Shown: positions 36,538 to 47,127 of the stretch, one piece after another
How the letters are laid out: each line of letters starts with the position of its first letter
Numbering within the stretch: the first letter of the stretch is position 1
Assembly: GCA_024640305.1 (NCBI GenBank)
Contig: JAHEFG010000044.1
Location: forward strand, 62,001-126,000
DNA length: 64,000 nucleotides
Reading direction: 5' to 3'
Origin: Gammaproteobacteria bacterium
GTDB taxonomy: Bacteria; Pseudomonadota; Gammaproteobacteria; Steroidobacterales; Woeseiaceae
Notes under the pieces: model-generated
The model's database searches: none
What the model saw: the letters and a program-made list of their open reading frames with translations, nothing else
What the model was told of the DNA's origin: nothing
Position numbers and translations under genes: made by a program

Positions 36538-37293
36538 GTGCAGAGCGCGGCGAAACAACTAGGCTTATTTTCAGATTCCGAGGAACCCGGTGAGGCACCG
36601 CGGCTCGCTGTGCGTGAGAGCGCCCGTGCGAAGCGTCTGTCAATCAAGGTGTTCCCACGCGGGCGGGTTGAAGTCGTGGTACCCAGGCGAACCCGCCCGG
36701 AAGTGGTGCAGGCATTTATCAGCGAACATCGCGACTGGATCCACAAGTCACGTGAGGCTTTTGCGAAACTGCACCCGCCGGAACCGTTTGTTCTCCCGCA
36801 TTTTATCGACCTGAAAGCCATCGACCAGAAATATCGGATTCGCTACGAGCGTCAACCCGGCAAGAAAAGCATTCGTTTTCGGTGCCATAATAACGTCGTG
36901 GTCCTGAGCGGTCGAACGGGCGACGATAAGCTATGTGTCGATGCACTCAAGCGCTGGCTGGCATCAACAGCCAAATCTGAAATCGGCCCGCGCCTGAAAA
37001 CACTCTCTGTCAAAACCGAAAGCCCGTACAAAAAAATGCACGTGCGCGGCCAGCGAACATGCTGGGGTAGCCATTCATCACGTGGCACGATCAGTATCAA
37101 CTACTGCCTGCTGTTTCTTGAGCCGGAGCTTCTGCGCTACCTGATGATTCACGAGCTGTGCCACGCGCAGCATATGAACCACTCGCGGCGATTTTGGCAA
37201 CGCGTGGGGCGATTCGAACCAGACTATAAACGTCTCGATAAGGCGCTGAGCGACTCCTGGCGACAAATTCCGTCCTGGCTCGGAATTTACTAG
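36538..37293 (+). CDS. YgjP-type (DUF45) zinc metallopeptidase
   Basis: 251 residues from GTG 36538, ten bases after the repeat-protein stop. The family's zinc site is clear: HELCH followed by the third ligand region HMNHSRRFWQ. WGSHSSRGTISINYCL lies just before it and is characteristic of YgjP/DUF45 proteins. These are predicted soluble metallopeptidases related to the SprT/WLM group and are often found beside restriction genes. Here the neighbour is a secreted repeat protein, so the pairing may be chance. Confidence 0.87.
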   Translation: MQSAAKQLGLFSDSEEPGEAPRLAVRESARAKRLSIKVFPRGRVEVVVPRRTRPEVVQAFISEHRDWIHKSREAFAKLHPPEPFVLPHFIDLKAIDQKYRIRYERQPGKKSIRFRCHNNVVVLSGRTGDDKLCVDALKRWLASTAKSEIGPRLKTLSVKTESPYKKMHVRGQRTCWGSHSSRGTISINYCLLFLEPELLRYLMIHELCHAQHMNHSRRFWQRVGRFEPDYKRLDKALSDSWRQIPSWLGIY

Positions 37294-37308
37294 TACGAAC
37301 CTGCGCTG

Positions 37309-38310
37309 CTAGCCCTGATCGAGGAGTTCGCGGAGGTTTATCACGCCGGCATTGGCGCGCGCCAGGTAATTAGCCATGACGAGCGAATGATTGGCAAAAA
37401 ATCCGTAACCGCTGCCATTTAGGATTACCGGCGAGCGCATCGGCTTAAGGCTTGCTTCCAGTTCGCGAATGATCTGTCGGACACTGGCAGCGGCATTCTT
37501 GTCGGCCAGTACGCTATCGAAATCCAGTTCAACTGCGCGGAAGAAGTGCAGCAGAGCCCAGGCAGTGCCTCGCGCTTCGAAAAAGATATCGTCGACTTCA
37601 AACCAGGACGTTCTTACGTCGATCTTGTCAGGCTGCGCGGCGGCGGCTTGTGCTGACGCGTCGCCTGCCAAACCCTCATTTATACGTGTCGTCGCTACGC
37701 TGTCACCGAGGCGGCGAGTGATGCTGCCCAACCGCTTCTCGACTTGTGAGAGCCACTCGCGAAGGTTATCTGTACGAGCAAAGAATTGGGCTTCAGGTTG
37801 TTCTATACCTATGAGTCGGTCACGGTATTTTTCCATCGCCTTTATCGCACGCCGGTACTCGGACTCGGTACGCGGCAACATCCACGAGTCGTTATCGAAG
37901 AAAAACAGGGGTTCCGCGATCGAGACATCCGGGTCTTCTTTGGATTGCGACTGGGTGCGGCTGTAATCGTTGCGAATTACGCGCGCCAGGTCGCGAACCT
38001 GCTGCAACACGCCAAATTCCCAATTGGGTATGTTGTCCAGGAATACGCTGGGCGGCATTTTGTCATTGCTCAGATAACCGCCTGGCTTCTCAAGCAATGT
38101 GTCGGCAACGCGAACGAGCGTGTCTGTTGTCGAATATCCGACGACAACGCGATCGCCTTCTACGGAACGATTCACCCAGAACACGTCCGGAGTTCGTGAC
38201 CAGTAAATGCCTATGATGCTGAACACCACTAACACGACGGCAAAAACCGCGAGCGTGACCTTCGTCCATCGTGACCTTGACAGAATCTTCGCAGCAGATT
38301 TTTCTTTCAC
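37309..38310 (-). CDS. DUF2333 family membrane protein
   Basis: 333 residues with one N-terminal membrane helix (about 17-37) and a large periplasmic part. Segments such as GGYLSNDKMPPSVFLDNIPNWEFG, quoted in part, and SYGFFANHSLVMANYLARA-like (here GYGFFANHSLVMANYL) match DUF2333 proteins, found in many Gammaproteobacteria and of unknown function. It converges with the metallopeptidase gene and stands alone. The 158 bases upstream (38311-38468) contain only a weak hairpin. Confidence 0.85.
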   Translation of the reverse strand: MKEKSAAKILSRSRWTKVTLAVFAVVLVVFSIIGIYWSRTPDVFWVNRSVEGDRVVVGYSTTDTLVRVADTLLEKPGGYLSNDKMPPSVFLDNIPNWEFGVLQQVRDLARVIRNDYSRTQSQSKEDPDVSIAEPLFFFDNDSWMLPRTESEYRRAIKAMEKYRDRLIGIEQPEAQFFARTDNLREWLSQVEKRLGSITRRLGDSVATTRINEGLAGDASAQAAAAQPDKIDVRTSWFEVDDIFFEARGTAWALLHFFRAVELDFDSVLADKNAAASVRQIIRELEASLKPMRSPVILNGSGYGFFANHSLVMANYLARANAGVINLRELLDQG

Positions 38311-38468
38311 GGCAATCTCTTGGTACTGGATACCTGTTTAGTCGTTCGCCAAGTCTATCAGTTTCGCAAACTTTGCACCCGGATCCGACGGCGCCGGATC
38401 GGGCGATATGGGTATCCACGCATCAAGCTGTTCATCGCAGCTTTTAGACAGGAATTCTCGTCAGATGA

Positions 38469-41132
38469 TTACGCAGCGAGCTGTCGAAGGACGTAGTGCA
38501 ATATTCCGCCATGCTCGTAGTATTCGCGTTCCTTCGGCGTATCAATGCGTACCTTCGCCCTGAAAGTGATTGCATCGCCGTCTGAAGGTGTCGCTGTTAC
38601 TGTAACCGTGTCGGCATTAGCGTCTGCCTGGCCGCTGATGTCGTAGGTTTCACTACCCGTCAGGCCGAGAGATTCTGCGTCCTCTCCTTCCATGAATTGC
38701 AGCGGCAGCACGCCCATGCCGATCAGGTTCGAGCGATGTATACGTTCGTAGCTCTTGGTTATGACAGCCTTGACGCCCAGCAAGAGGGTTCCCTTGGCAG
38801 CCCAGTCACGCGATGAGCCAGTGCCGTATTCGCTTCCAGCGATAACGACGAGCGGTGTACCTTCCTGCCGATACCGGAGCGAAGCGTCGAAAATCGACAT
38901 TTGCTCGCCGCTAGGTTGGTGCTTTGTCCAGCCACCTTCGGTACCAGGCGCCAGTTGATTGCGCAGCCGGATGTTGGCGAACGTGCCACGCATCATGACC
39001 TCGTGGTTGCCACGCCGCGAGCCGTAGGAGTTGAAGTCAGACGGCTTAACGCCTTGCTCCTCAAGGTATTTTGCAGCGGGGCTGTCGGCGGCAATGCCAC
39101 CTGCAGGTGAGATGTGATCAGTCGTCACTGAATCGCCAAGCAATGCAAGGGCGCGCGCTCCGCGAATCTCGCTGACCGGTAATGGATCTCTCGTCATACC
39201 TTCGAAGTAGGGCGGGTTCTTGACGTAAGTCGAGGTGCTGTCCCAGGTGTAAATTTCACCGCTTGGCGAGTCAATGCCTTTCCAGTTGGCGTCGCCTTCG
39301 AACACGCTGCCATAACTCGATGCAAACATGCTTGAATCGATGTTTTGCGCAACAGCGCTCTGAACTTCTGCCTGGGTGGGCCAGATATCTTTGAGGAATA
39401 CGGGGTTACCGTCCTTGTCGTCGCCGAGTGAGTCATTGAACAAATCAACGTCCATATTTCCGGCCAGGGCGTATGCAACTACCAATGGCGGAGACGCGAG
39501 GAAGTTCATCTGAACCAGGGCATGAATTCGCCCTTCGAAATTACGATTACCCGAGAGCACACTTGTGCCAACGATATCGGCACTTTGAACTGCCTCGGCA
39601 ATTTCGGGTTTCAACGGCCCGGAGTTACCGATACAAGTCGTGCAGCCATAGCCAACCGTGTAAAAACCGACTGCGTCGAGGTCGTCAAGCAGACCGGACT
39701 TTTCAAGGTAGTCGGTTACAACGCGTGACCCCGGTGCAAGGCTCGTCTTGACCCAGGGCTTCGCCTTCAGACCTTTTTCATTTGCCTTCTTGGCAACGAG
39801 CCCGGCCGCGAGCATGACAGCGGGGTTCGATGTATTGGTGCAACTCGTGATTGCGGCGATCAACACAGCGCCATCGCGAATTTCAGCGTCTTCGCCATCA
39901 ATGTTTGCTGTCGCGCTGCCACCGTCCTCGCGGTCGGCGATAGCTGCGTCGAGATGTTTGCCAAAAGTATCCGCAGCGGCACTTAAGGCTATGCGATCCT
40001 GCGGGCGTTTGGGTCCCGCAATACTTGGTTCAACGGTTGCCATGTCCAGTTGCAGTGTGTCGCTGTACAGCGGATCTGCCGCGCCCTCATGGCGCCACAA
40101 TCCCTGCTCTTTCGCATAGGCTTCTATCAACTCAATATGCGTCGCATCACGACCGGACAATTCGAGGTAGCGAATGGTTTCGCCGTCGATGGGGAAGATC
40201 GCACACGTCGAACCAAACTCGGGGGACATGTTTCCGAGCGTCGCGCGATCGGCAAGAGGCAAGTGCGCCAGTCCATCGCCGTAAAATTCGACAAACTTGC
40301 CGACGACACCCTTTTTGCGCAGCATTTCGGTCACTGTTAATACGAGGTCAGTAGCGGTCGTGCCTTCCTTGAGCGCCCCGCTTAACTTGAAACCAATAAC
40401 GTTCGGGATAAGCATGGTGATTGGCTGGCCCAGCATGGCCGCTTCGGCTTCGATGCCTCCGACACCCCAGCCGAGGACGCCAAGGCCGTTGATCATCGTA
40501 GTGTGAGAATCGGTGCCAACGACGGTGTCAGGGTAAGCGCTACGAACGCCGTTCTTTTCTGCATCGAAAACAACCCTGGAGAGATACTCGAGATTAACCT
40601 GGTGCACGATTCCGGTGTTGGGCGGTACCACGCGGAAATTCTCGAATGCTGACTGCCCCCAACGCAGGAATGAGTATCGTTCCTTATTGCGACTGAATTC
40701 GATTTTATTATTCAGGTCGAGTGCATTCGCGGCGCCGTAATTATCAACCTGCACCGAATGATCGATGACTAGTTCGGCAGGCGACAACGGATTGATCTTG
40801 TCCGCCGAGCCACCCAGTTTTACTACGGCATCACGCATTGCGGCCAGGTCAACCACGGCCGGTACACCGGTGAAATCCTGCAGGATGACCCGGCCGGGCG
40901 TGAAGGATATTTCCGTGCTGGGGGCGGCTTGCGGATCCCAGTTTGCCAGCGCGAGAATGTCTTCACGCGTTACATCGCTGCCATCTTCATGGCGCAACAG
41001 ATTTTCAAGAAGAATCTTCAGGGAATAGGGCAGGCGGTCAACATGGCCTTCCGAAACGGCGTCGAGGCGAAAAATTTCAAAGGTATCGCTACCAACTGCC
41101 AGCTCTGAGCGGGCGCCGAAACTGTCCTTCAT
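38469..41132 (-). CDS. acnA: Aconitate hydratase AcnA
   Basis: 887 residues from ATG 41132, with GGAG 8 bases upstream; the in-frame extension to 41378 is outside the protein. AcnA interconverts citrate and isocitrate in the TCA cycle. Iron-sulfur ligands lie in [15 protein letters not shown] and [13 protein letters not shown]. Substrate-binding [20 protein letters not shown], quoted in part, and [10 protein letters not shown] are also visible. Length matches the AcnA/IRP type rather than AcnB. A TATAAT box and a 5' hairpin lie upstream, giving it its own promoter after mnmA. Confidence 0.97.
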   Translation of the reverse strand: MKDSFGARSELAVGSDTFEIFRLDAVSEGHVDRLPYSLKILLENLLRHEDGSDVTREDILALANWDPQAAPSTEISFTPGRVILQDFTGVPAVVDLAAMRDAVVKLGGSADKINPLSPAELVIDHSVQVDNYGAANALDLNNKIEFSRNKERYSFLRWGQSAFENFRVVPPNTGIVHQVNLEYLSRVVFDAEKNGVRSAYPDTVVGTDSHTTMINGLGVLGWGVGGIEAEAAMLGQPITMLIPNVIGFKLSGALKEGTTATDLVLTVTEMLRKKGVVGKFVEFYGDGLAHLPLADRATLGNMSPEFGSTCAIFPIDGETIRYLELSGRDATHIELIEAYAKEQGLWRHEGAADPLYSDTLQLDMATVEPSIAGPKRPQDRIALSAAADTFGKHLDAAIADREDGGSATANIDGEDAEIRDGAVLIAAITSCTNTSNPAVMLAAGLVAKKANEKGLKAKPWVKTSLAPGSRVVTDYLEKSGLLDDLDAVGFYTVGYGCTTCIGNSGPLKPEIAEAVQSADIVGTSVLSGNRNFEGRIHALVQMNFLASPPLVVAYALAGNMDVDLFNDSLGDDKDGNPVFLKDIWPTQAEVQSAVAQNIDSSMFASSYGSVFEGDANWKGIDSPSGEIYTWDSTSTYVKNPPYFEGMTRDPLPVSEIRGARALALLGDSVTTDHISPAGGIAADSPAAKYLEEQGVKPSDFNSYGSRRGNHEVMMRGTFANIRLRNQLAPGTEGGWTKHQPSGEQMSIFDASLRYRQEGTPLVVIAGSEYGTGSSRDWAAKGTLLLGVKAVITKSYERIHRSNLIGMGVLPLQFMEGEDAESLGLTGSETYDISGQADANADTVTVTATPSDGDAITFRAKVRIDTPKEREYYEHGGILHYVLRQLAA

Positions 41133-41164
41133 TATCTGTCTCCGGGGGTTAGCTGTATTCGCAT

Positions 41165-41196
41165 GTGGCCTGCAGGGCCACCGGGCGCGCATTATA
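41165..41196 (-). promoter_or_regulatory. Candidate acnA promoter (-10 TATAAT) and 5' hairpin
   Basis: On the minus strand a perfect TATAAT covers 41196-41191. No good -35 lies at the usual distance. About 10 bases downstream a GTGGCC/GGCCAC stem with a 5-base loop (41181-41165) would be at or near the start of the acnA transcript. Confidence 0.5.
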
Positions 41197-41220
41197 ACGA
41201 AAGTTGCGCTTCCGGGCCTA

Positions 41221-42357
41221 TCAAATCGCCGCTGATGCTTTGTCCTGGCGAGATGCCGCAACCCTGATAAGCTCATCGATGACCGCGCCACCAAGGCAGC
41301 GCTCGCCCTCGTAGAAAACAACGAACTGTCCGGGTGCAACGGCACGCTGCGGCTCATCGAATTCCACCTGGAGTGCACCCGCCTCGGCGGTGCGCACGTT
41401 ACAGGCCTGGTCGGACTGCCGATAACGAACCTTGCCCATGCAGCGGTATCCGTCGTCGAGGCTCGCAGGAGCCGCGTTGATCCAGCTGGGCTCGATGGCT
41501 AACAAGCCGTCACTCAGTAGCAATGTCGTGTCACCCTGGTCGACGATCAGGGCGTTATCCTGCGTATGTTTGTCGACGACGTACCAGGGCGCATCGCTCG
41601 CATCGTCACGGCCCCCAATACCCAGGCCTTGTCTCTGTCCGAGTGTGTAGTACATGAGCCCGTTGTGCCGGCCGATTTCACGTCCATCCGGTGTCCGGAT
41701 CGGACCAGGGTTTGCCGGCAGATACGTACTCAGAAACTCCTGAAAGGGCCTTTCCCCAATGAAGCAGATACCAGTACTGTCTTTCTTGTCATGGACGGCC
41801 AGGCCATGATCACGGGCAATCTGGCGCACCTCGTCCTTGACGAGCTCGCCGAGCGGAAACACTGTCTCAGCTAATGCTTCGGCACTCACAGCATGCAGGA
41901 AATAACTCTGATCTTTGTTTTTGTCCGAGGCTTTGAGTAACGCAGTCTCGCCGTTGATGATAGCTGTGCGGGCGTAATGTCCGGTTGCAAGTAATTCTCC
42001 GCCGAGTCGCTTTGCGTAATCGCGGAAGACACCGAATTTGATTTCCCGGTTGCACAGCACATCCGGGTTCGGCGTGCGTCCGGAGCGATACTCGCTCAGG
42101 AAGTATGCGAAGACCCTGTCACGATACTGTTTGGCAAAATTCACATGGTGTAGTGGGATGTCGAGTTGCTCGCAGGTATTGCGCGCGTCCTGCAGATCGG
42201 CGGCCGCGGTGCAATAGCCGTCGTCGTCTTCCCAGTTGGTCATGTGCAAAGCCTGCACGTCTGCGCCAGCCTCCTTAAGAAGGACGGCAGCTACTGCTGA
42301 GTCAACTCCACCGGAGAGGCCCAGAACGACTTTACGATTATTGATATCCCGCTCCAC
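41221..42357 (-). CDS. mnmA: tRNA-specific 2-thiouridylase MnmA
   Basis: 378 residues; transfers sulfur to U34 of tRNA-Lys, -Glu and -Gln. The PP-loop [12 protein letters not shown] lies at the N-terminus. The catalytic cysteines lie in [12 protein letters not shown] and [12 protein letters not shown]. The C-terminal barrel includes [13 protein letters not shown]. It follows the Nudix gene by 18 bases in the same direction, an arrangement also seen in E. coli (nudJ-mnmA). Confidence 0.97.
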   Translation of the reverse strand: MERDINNRKVVLGLSGGVDSAVAAVLLKEAGADVQALHMTNWEDDDGYCTAAADLQDARNTCEQLDIPLHHVNFAKQYRDRVFAYFLSEYRSGRTPNPDVLCNREIKFGVFRDYAKRLGGELLATGHYARTAIINGETALLKASDKNKDQSYFLHAVSAEALAETVFPLGELVKDEVRQIARDHGLAVHDKKDSTGICFIGERPFQEFLSTYLPANPGPIRTPDGREIGRHNGLMYYTLGQRQGLGIGGRDDASDAPWYVVDKHTQDNALIVDQGDTTLLLSDGLLAIEPSWINAAPASLDDGYRCMGKVRYRQSDQACNVRTAEAGALQVEFDEPQRAVAPGQFVVFYEGERCLGGAVIDELIRVAASRQDKASAAI

Positions 42358-42375
42358 ACCGGGATGTTAGCAAGC

Positions 42376-42867
42376 CTAAACGAGGTCTGCGTTGGCAAGC
42401 ACCGCATCCACGTTGTTCTGCAGCGGCAGCATTCCTGTCAGCAGGTTGTCGGCCTGACGCTTACCTGACTCGTAGTCGTGGATGCAACGCAAAACGACCG
42501 GCGTACGCAAGCTCTTGCGGCGCTGCTCAAGATCCGCGCGCGTAAGCCAACGACGCGCGATTATCGTATCGTCGAGTTCGCGGCCGCGGTCGCAGGCCAG
42601 AAATTCTGCGGCGTAGATGATGCGCAGGAATTGCTGCCGGGTTTGCGGGTGTATCCACAGGTACACGCCGATAAGTTCGCCACAGCTAATGTCGCAGCCA
42701 GTCTCTTCCAGAGCTTCTCGGACGACTGCTTCTTCAGGGGATTCGCCGGCCTCGATATGGCCACCTGGCTGATTCAGGACAACCTGACCCATCGCGTGTT
42801 CTTCGACAAGCAAGTACTGGCCATCGTTTTCGATGACAGCTGAAACTGTCAGATCCGTTGGGTACAT
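42376..42867 (-). CDS. nudJ: Nudix hydrolase, NudJ-like phosphatase
   Basis: 163 residues with a complete Nudix box, GGHIEAGESPEEAVVREALEETG in two parts: GGHIEAGES and REALEETG around residues 35-57. E. coli NudJ hydrolyses HMP-PP and nucleoside di- and triphosphates. The assignment to NudJ rests on similarity and on the position before mnmA. The start ATG lies 10 bases after the preceding gene's stop. Confidence 0.9.
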   Translation of the reverse strand: MYPTDLTVSAVIENDGQYLLVEEHAMGQVVLNQPGGHIEAGESPEEAVVREALEETGCDISCGELIGVYLWIHPQTRQQFLRIIYAAEFLACDRGRELDDTIIARRWLTRADLEQRRKSLRTPVVLRCIHDYESGKRQADNLLTGMLPLQNNVDAVLANADLV

Positions 42868-42877
42868 CGCGCTCTTG

Positions 42878-43375
42878 TTATATGCCTAGTTGGCGGAATT
42901 CCATTTCGACTTCACTGGCGAGCCAGATCTCATCAAACATCTTGCCGTAGAGATTTGCCACGGCAGGCTCGTAAGTGTCTGCAATGCCTTCCCAGCGGTT
43001 TGCCTGTAATCGGTAGACAAGCGCAGTTTGATCGACAATACAGAACGATTCGGCGTGCGTTCGCAGATCCTCGCGGACGTGCCGAAATTCGATGTAAGTA
43101 TTCAGGCGGCGGCCGAGGTGAACGAAGTTGTTGCCATTTTTAACCGCCCGGCTCGGGTCAGCAATTAGTACGCGAATACGAGCATAGGTCTTGGACAAAA
43201 CAAGTCGCTTGATGACCTCGAGAAAGTCGGGATCGTCGTAGATTCCTGGCTCGAGGTCATGCGTAAAGATGGAGACTTTGCGTTCGGCCTCGCGAGCAAC
43301 GTCAATAACGGCCTGACGCATTTCGTCCTTTGTCGAAATGACCCAGCGTTTGCCTTTTTCTGGTGCCTGTTCCAT
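42878..43375 (-). CDS. DUF7931-like protein (PLD-related fold)
   Basis: 165 residues, no signal peptide or membrane segment. The sequence (VSIFTHDLEPGIYDDPDF, ARIRVLIADPSRAV, HAESFCIVDQTALVYR, FDEIWLASEVE) resembles small gammaproteobacterial proteins with a phospholipase-D-like fold that lack the catalytic HKD motifs, grouped as DUF7931. Function is unknown. It heads the leftward run DUF7931-nudJ-mnmA. The 237 bases upstream, up to purB, hold no gene. Confidence 0.72.
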   Translation of the reverse strand: MEQAPEKGKRWVISTKDEMRQAVIDVAREAERKVSIFTHDLEPGIYDDPDFLEVIKRLVLSKTYARIRVLIADPSRAVKNGNNFVHLGRRLNTYIEFRHVREDLRTHAESFCIVDQTALVYRLQANRWEGIADTYEPAVANLYGKMFDEIWLASEVEMEFRQLGI

Positions 43376-43612
43376 AGAAGTTTCTTGTATTGTCCGGCCT
43401 GTGCGGATCGCTCGTCAGGATTGTCATCTTACCGGTCGGACAAGATTCAACTTGCCAACTGCGTCACGTTTTGGGATCAGGCTGCTGCGATGCGACTCAT
43501 TCGCATCCGTTGTGCGGCATGGTGTGCAGCGCATTGAGCAGACACACACACCGGGTTGAGCCGCTGCATATATGGTTCGTTTAGCGCAGTTATGCGACCT
43601 AACACGCGGTGA

Positions 43613-44983
43613 CTATTCGAGATCGTCTACCAGGCTGGCTGCCAGCCCAATATACGTTTCAGGGGTGAGCAGCAGAAGGCGTTGTTTCTCCTGGTCGGGA
43701 ATATCGAGCGTGCCTATAAATTCATGTAACAGATCCCTGGTGACCGCCTGACCGCGGGTGAGCGCTTTCAACTTCTCATACGGTTCCGGTATTCCGTAGC
43801 GGCGCATGACGGTTTGCACGGCCTCCGCAAGAACCTCCCAGGCATTGCCTACATCAGCCTGTATGATTTCCTTATCAACCTGCAACTTGCCAAGGCCTTT
43901 CAGCGTCGATTGCATGGCGATGACCAGATAGCCTATGGCGACGCCGAAATTGCGTTGTACTGTGGAATCCGTGAGATCCCGCTGCCAGCGAGAGATGGGC
44001 AGCTTCTCGGCAAAATGACTCAGCATGGCGTTTGCCATGCCGAGATTGCCTTCCGCGTTCTCGAAGTCGATAGGGTTCACCTTGTGCGGCATCGTCGAGG
44101 AACCGACTTCGTTCTTCGCGATATTCTGTTTGAAATATCCCAGCGACACATATCCCCATATGTCTCTGCACAAGTCGATAAGAATCGTGTTATAGCGAAT
44201 CAGCGCATGTGAGTACTCGGCCGTCCAGTCGTGCGGCTCGATCTGCGTTGTGTATGGATTGATATCCAGGTCGAGTGACGCGATGAATCGTTCGCTGATT
44301 GCTGGCCAATCTGCATCGGGGTAGGTCACAGCGTGGGCGTTAAAATTGCCGACCGCACCGTTGAATTTGCCGCGAATCTGCACCGCTCTGAATTGTGCCT
44401 GCGCTCGCTCGAGCCGTGCCACGACATTAGCGAGCTCCTTGCCAAGCGTTGTCGGGCTGGCCGTTTGGCCATGCGTGCGCGCCAGCATCGGCAGAGCGCT
44501 GTGTTCCCTGGCCATTTTTTTGAGTTTGCCCAGTAATTCCCGCATCCGTGGCACCACGACATCGCTACGCGCGACCCGCAGCATCAAAGCGTAGGAGAGG
44601 TTATTTATGTCCTCGGAGGTGCAACCAAAATGCAAAAAGTCCTTGAGAGCGGGTGTTTCGGGCCCATCTCCCAGTCGTTCACGAATGAAATACTCGACAG
44701 CTTTTACATCATGATTGGTCGTTGCCTCAATTTCCTTGACTCGCTCGGCGTCATCGAGCGAAAAATCGTCAACAATGTGGTTGAGGACGTCCTTCATCAC
44801 GGTGGACAGAGGCGCCAGTTCCGGTATCGAGGATTCGTCGGCAAGCCGTTGCAACCAGCGAACTTCGACGAGTACCCGATAGCGGATCAGGCCGTATTCA
44901 CTGAAGATATCGCGAAGGGGGTTGACCTTGTCGGCGTAACGACCGTCAGCGGGCGAGAGGGCTCTCAATGTTGAGACTTTCAT
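43613..44983 (-). CDS. purB: Adenylosuccinate lyase
   Basis: 456 residues from ATG 44983 (MKVSTLRALSPADGRY); the longer open frame to 45289 runs into fumC and is not used. PurB cleaves adenylosuccinate and SAICAR in purine synthesis. Superfamily motifs are visible: TSEDINNLSYALML, ARTHGQTASPTTLGKE and GSSTMPHKVNPIDFENAEG with the catalytic serine loop. It is divergent from fumC, itself a member of the same superfamily. Confidence 0.97.
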   Translation of the reverse strand: MKVSTLRALSPADGRYADKVNPLRDIFSEYGLIRYRVLVEVRWLQRLADESSIPELAPLSTVMKDVLNHIVDDFSLDDAERVKEIEATTNHDVKAVEYFIRERLGDGPETPALKDFLHFGCTSEDINNLSYALMLRVARSDVVVPRMRELLGKLKKMAREHSALPMLARTHGQTASPTTLGKELANVVARLERAQAQFRAVQIRGKFNGAVGNFNAHAVTYPDADWPAISERFIASLDLDINPYTTQIEPHDWTAEYSHALIRYNTILIDLCRDIWGYVSLGYFKQNIAKNEVGSSTMPHKVNPIDFENAEGNLGMANAMLSHFAEKLPISRWQRDLTDSTVQRNFGVAIGYLVIAMQSTLKGLGKLQVDKEIIQADVGNAWEVLAEAVQTVMRRYGIPEPYEKLKALTRGQAVTRDLLHEFIGTLDIPDQEKQRLLLLTPETYIGLAASLVDDLE

Positions 44984-45071
44984 GTCACAGAAACCAGTGT
45001 AGACTTGCGCGCGAAGCGCGAATGATACACGCGCGGGAGCATACAGCATATAGCATGGAGTGGAGCAGGCA

Positions 45072-46460
45072 ATGACTGACAAGGCATATCGCACCGAACA
45101 TGACAGCATGGGGGAACTAAAGGTCCCGAAGGACGCACTTTGGGGTGCCCAGACGCAAAGAGCTGTCGAGAATTTTCCGATCAGCGGGATACCAATGCCG
45201 CGCCAGTTTATCGCGGCCCTCGGCCTTGTTAAGTGGGCTGCTGCCGGTGCAAATGCCGAGCTTGGGCTGCTAAAAACCGATCTCGCCATCGCAATTCAGA
45301 ATGCGTCCCTGCAGGTTGTTGAGGGCCGCCATGACAAGCACTTTCCTATCGATGTTTTCCAGACCGGGTCGGGTACCAGCTCGAATATGAACGCCAACGA
45401 GGTGATTTCTCATCTCGCGACAGCAAGCATGGGCGCCAGCGTGCACCCGAATGATCATGTCAACATGAGTCAGAGCAGTAATGACGTAATTCCGACCTGC
45501 GTCCATGTCAGTGCGGCTCTCGCTATTCATGATCAATTGTTGCCGGCATTGCGACACCTGTCCGGCGTCCTCGAGAACAAAGCTGACGAGGTCCGTGATA
45601 TCGTAAAAACAGGGCGCACCCACCTGATGGATGCGATGCCCGTGACGTTGGGCCAGGAGCTTGATGGCTGGCGATCACAGATCAATCACGGCATTGAGAG
45701 GCTCAACGACACGATGAAGCGCCTGACTGCGCTTGCCCAGGGCGGAACCGCAGTCGGCACCGGCATCAATGCACACCCGAAATTTGGCGCAAAGGTCGCC
45801 GTCCTGCTTAGCGAGAAGACGGGCCTTGAGTTCACCTCTGCGGAGTCCAAGTTTGAGGCCCTTTCCAGCCAGGATGCCGCGGTAGAGGCGTCAGGGCAGC
45901 TGCGCGTGCTCGCCGTCAGCCTCACCAAGATTGCGAACGATCTGCGCTGGATGAACGCCGGACCACTTGCCGGAATCGGCGAGATCGCGCTGCCGGCACT
46001 GCAACCCGGATCGAGCATCATGCCGGGCAAGGTCAACCCGGTAATTCCGGAAGCGGTTGCCATGGTGTGCGCACAGGTCATCGGTAATGACACAACTGTC
46101 ACGATTGCCGGCCAATCAGGTAACTTTCAGCTCAACGTCATGTTGCCCGTCGCGGCACTCAACCTGCTGCAGAGCATCGAATTGCTAGCCAACGCCAGCA
46201 CTTGCCTGGCCGACAAGGCGATTGCGGGATTTACGGTGAATCTGGACAAGATTAACGATGGGCTGCACCGCAACCCGATTCTGGTGACGGCGCTCAATCT
46301 GGTTATTGGTTATGAACTAGGCGCTGCAATAGCGAAGAAGTCATACGCCGAGGGCCGACCAGTAAAAGACGTTGCCAAGGAAATGACTGACCTCACGGAA
46401 GCCGAGCTGGATCGGTTGCTGGATCCGGCGGCACTGACCGAGGGCGGTATCAAGAACTGA
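45072..46460 (+). CDS. fumC: Class II fumarate hydratase FumC
   Basis: 462 residues from ATG 45072, with GGAG about 6 bases upstream; an ATG at 45060 is the alternative. Oxygen-stable, iron-free fumarase of the TCA cycle. Motifs: TGSGTSSNMNANEVI, TGRTHLMDAMPVTLGQE and the catalytic GSSIMPGKVNPVIPEA. It complements acnA and sucAB-lpd nearby but is not in an operon with them. Confidence 0.97.
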   Translation: MTDKAYRTEHDSMGELKVPKDALWGAQTQRAVENFPISGIPMPRQFIAALGLVKWAAAGANAELGLLKTDLAIAIQNASLQVVEGRHDKHFPIDVFQTGSGTSSNMNANEVISHLATASMGASVHPNDHVNMSQSSNDVIPTCVHVSAALAIHDQLLPALRHLSGVLENKADEVRDIVKTGRTHLMDAMPVTLGQELDGWRSQINHGIERLNDTMKRLTALAQGGTAVGTGINAHPKFGAKVAVLLSEKTGLEFTSAESKFEALSSQDAAVEASGQLRVLAVSLTKIANDLRWMNAGPLAGIGEIALPALQPGSSIMPGKVNPVIPEAVAMVCAQVIGNDTTVTIAGQSGNFQLNVMLPVAALNLLQSIELLANASTCLADKAIAGFTVNLDKINDGLHRNPILVTALNLVIGYELGAAIAKKSYAEGRPVKDVAKEMTDLTEAELDRLLDPAALTEGGIKN

Positions 46461-46482
46461 GTCACCTGCTGACCTGACCGCA

Positions 46483-47124
46483 ATGTCCAGTCCTGACGAG
46501 ATTACGACGGCCCTGCTTCGGCAGTGTCTGCATGAGACCCAAATGCCGGCCGATCCGACAGACGTTGTCATGCCAATGGGCAGCGATGATTGGCCGGTCC
46601 GACTCAAGCAACAGCTAAGCGGTGTTTTGAAGCCTGCCGGAGTGCTGATACCCGTCATCGAGCGCGATACAGCTGAGCTGTCACTCTTGCTCACGCAGCG
46701 CTCAGCGGAGCTCAAACATCACGCAGGACAGGTGAGCTTCCCCGGCGGGGCCTGGGAGCCGCATGATACGGATATTGTCGCGACGGCACTGCGGGAAACC
46801 CGCGAGGAAGTCGGTATCACGCAGGATGACGTTACTGTCATAGGCTATTTGAGCCCGATGCCAACGATTACCGGGTATGCCGTGACACCCGTGGTCGGTG
46901 TGGTCTCAGGCGATACAGAGCTACGTCTTGATCATGCAGAGGTCGAATACTCGTTCGAGGTGCCTTTGCCGTTCCTGATGGATGCGGGCAACCAAAAAAT
47001 GGTCGAACGTGAGCTGGACGGCAGGATAGCGACCATGGCGGAGTACCATTACGACGGCCAGCGAATCTGGGGAGCGACGGCGTTCATCATTCGAGAGTTC
47101 ATAAAACTACTTAAAAAAGAATAA
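46483..47124 (+). CDS. Nudix CoA/isoprenoid pyrophosphatase (NudL/CoAse type)
   Basis: 213 residues. The CoA-type signature LKHHAGQVSFPGG precedes a Nudix box (RETREEVGI), as in YeaB/NudL enzymes that cleave CoA to 3',5'-ADP and phosphopantetheine. An N-terminal stretch of about 60 residues is poorly conserved. It is 22 bases after fumC and 3 bases before mazG, so both house-cleaning pyrophosphatases are probably co-expressed. Confidence 0.9.
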   Translation: MSSPDEITTALLRQCLHETQMPADPTDVVMPMGSDDWPVRLKQQLSGVLKPAGVLIPVIERDTAELSLLLTQRSAELKHHAGQVSFPGGAWEPHDTDIVATALRETREEVGITQDDVTVIGYLSPMPTITGYAVTPVVGVVSGDTELRLDHAEVEYSFEVPLPFLMDAGNQKMVERELDGRIATMAEYHYDGQRIWGATAFIIREFIKLLKKE

Positions 47125-47127
47125 TAT

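Noticed and set aside
43376-43612. Small genes between the DUF7931-like gene and purB
   Set aside because: Short frames here have no ribosome sites or recognisable features; the gap is treated as upstream and downstream untranslated sequence.
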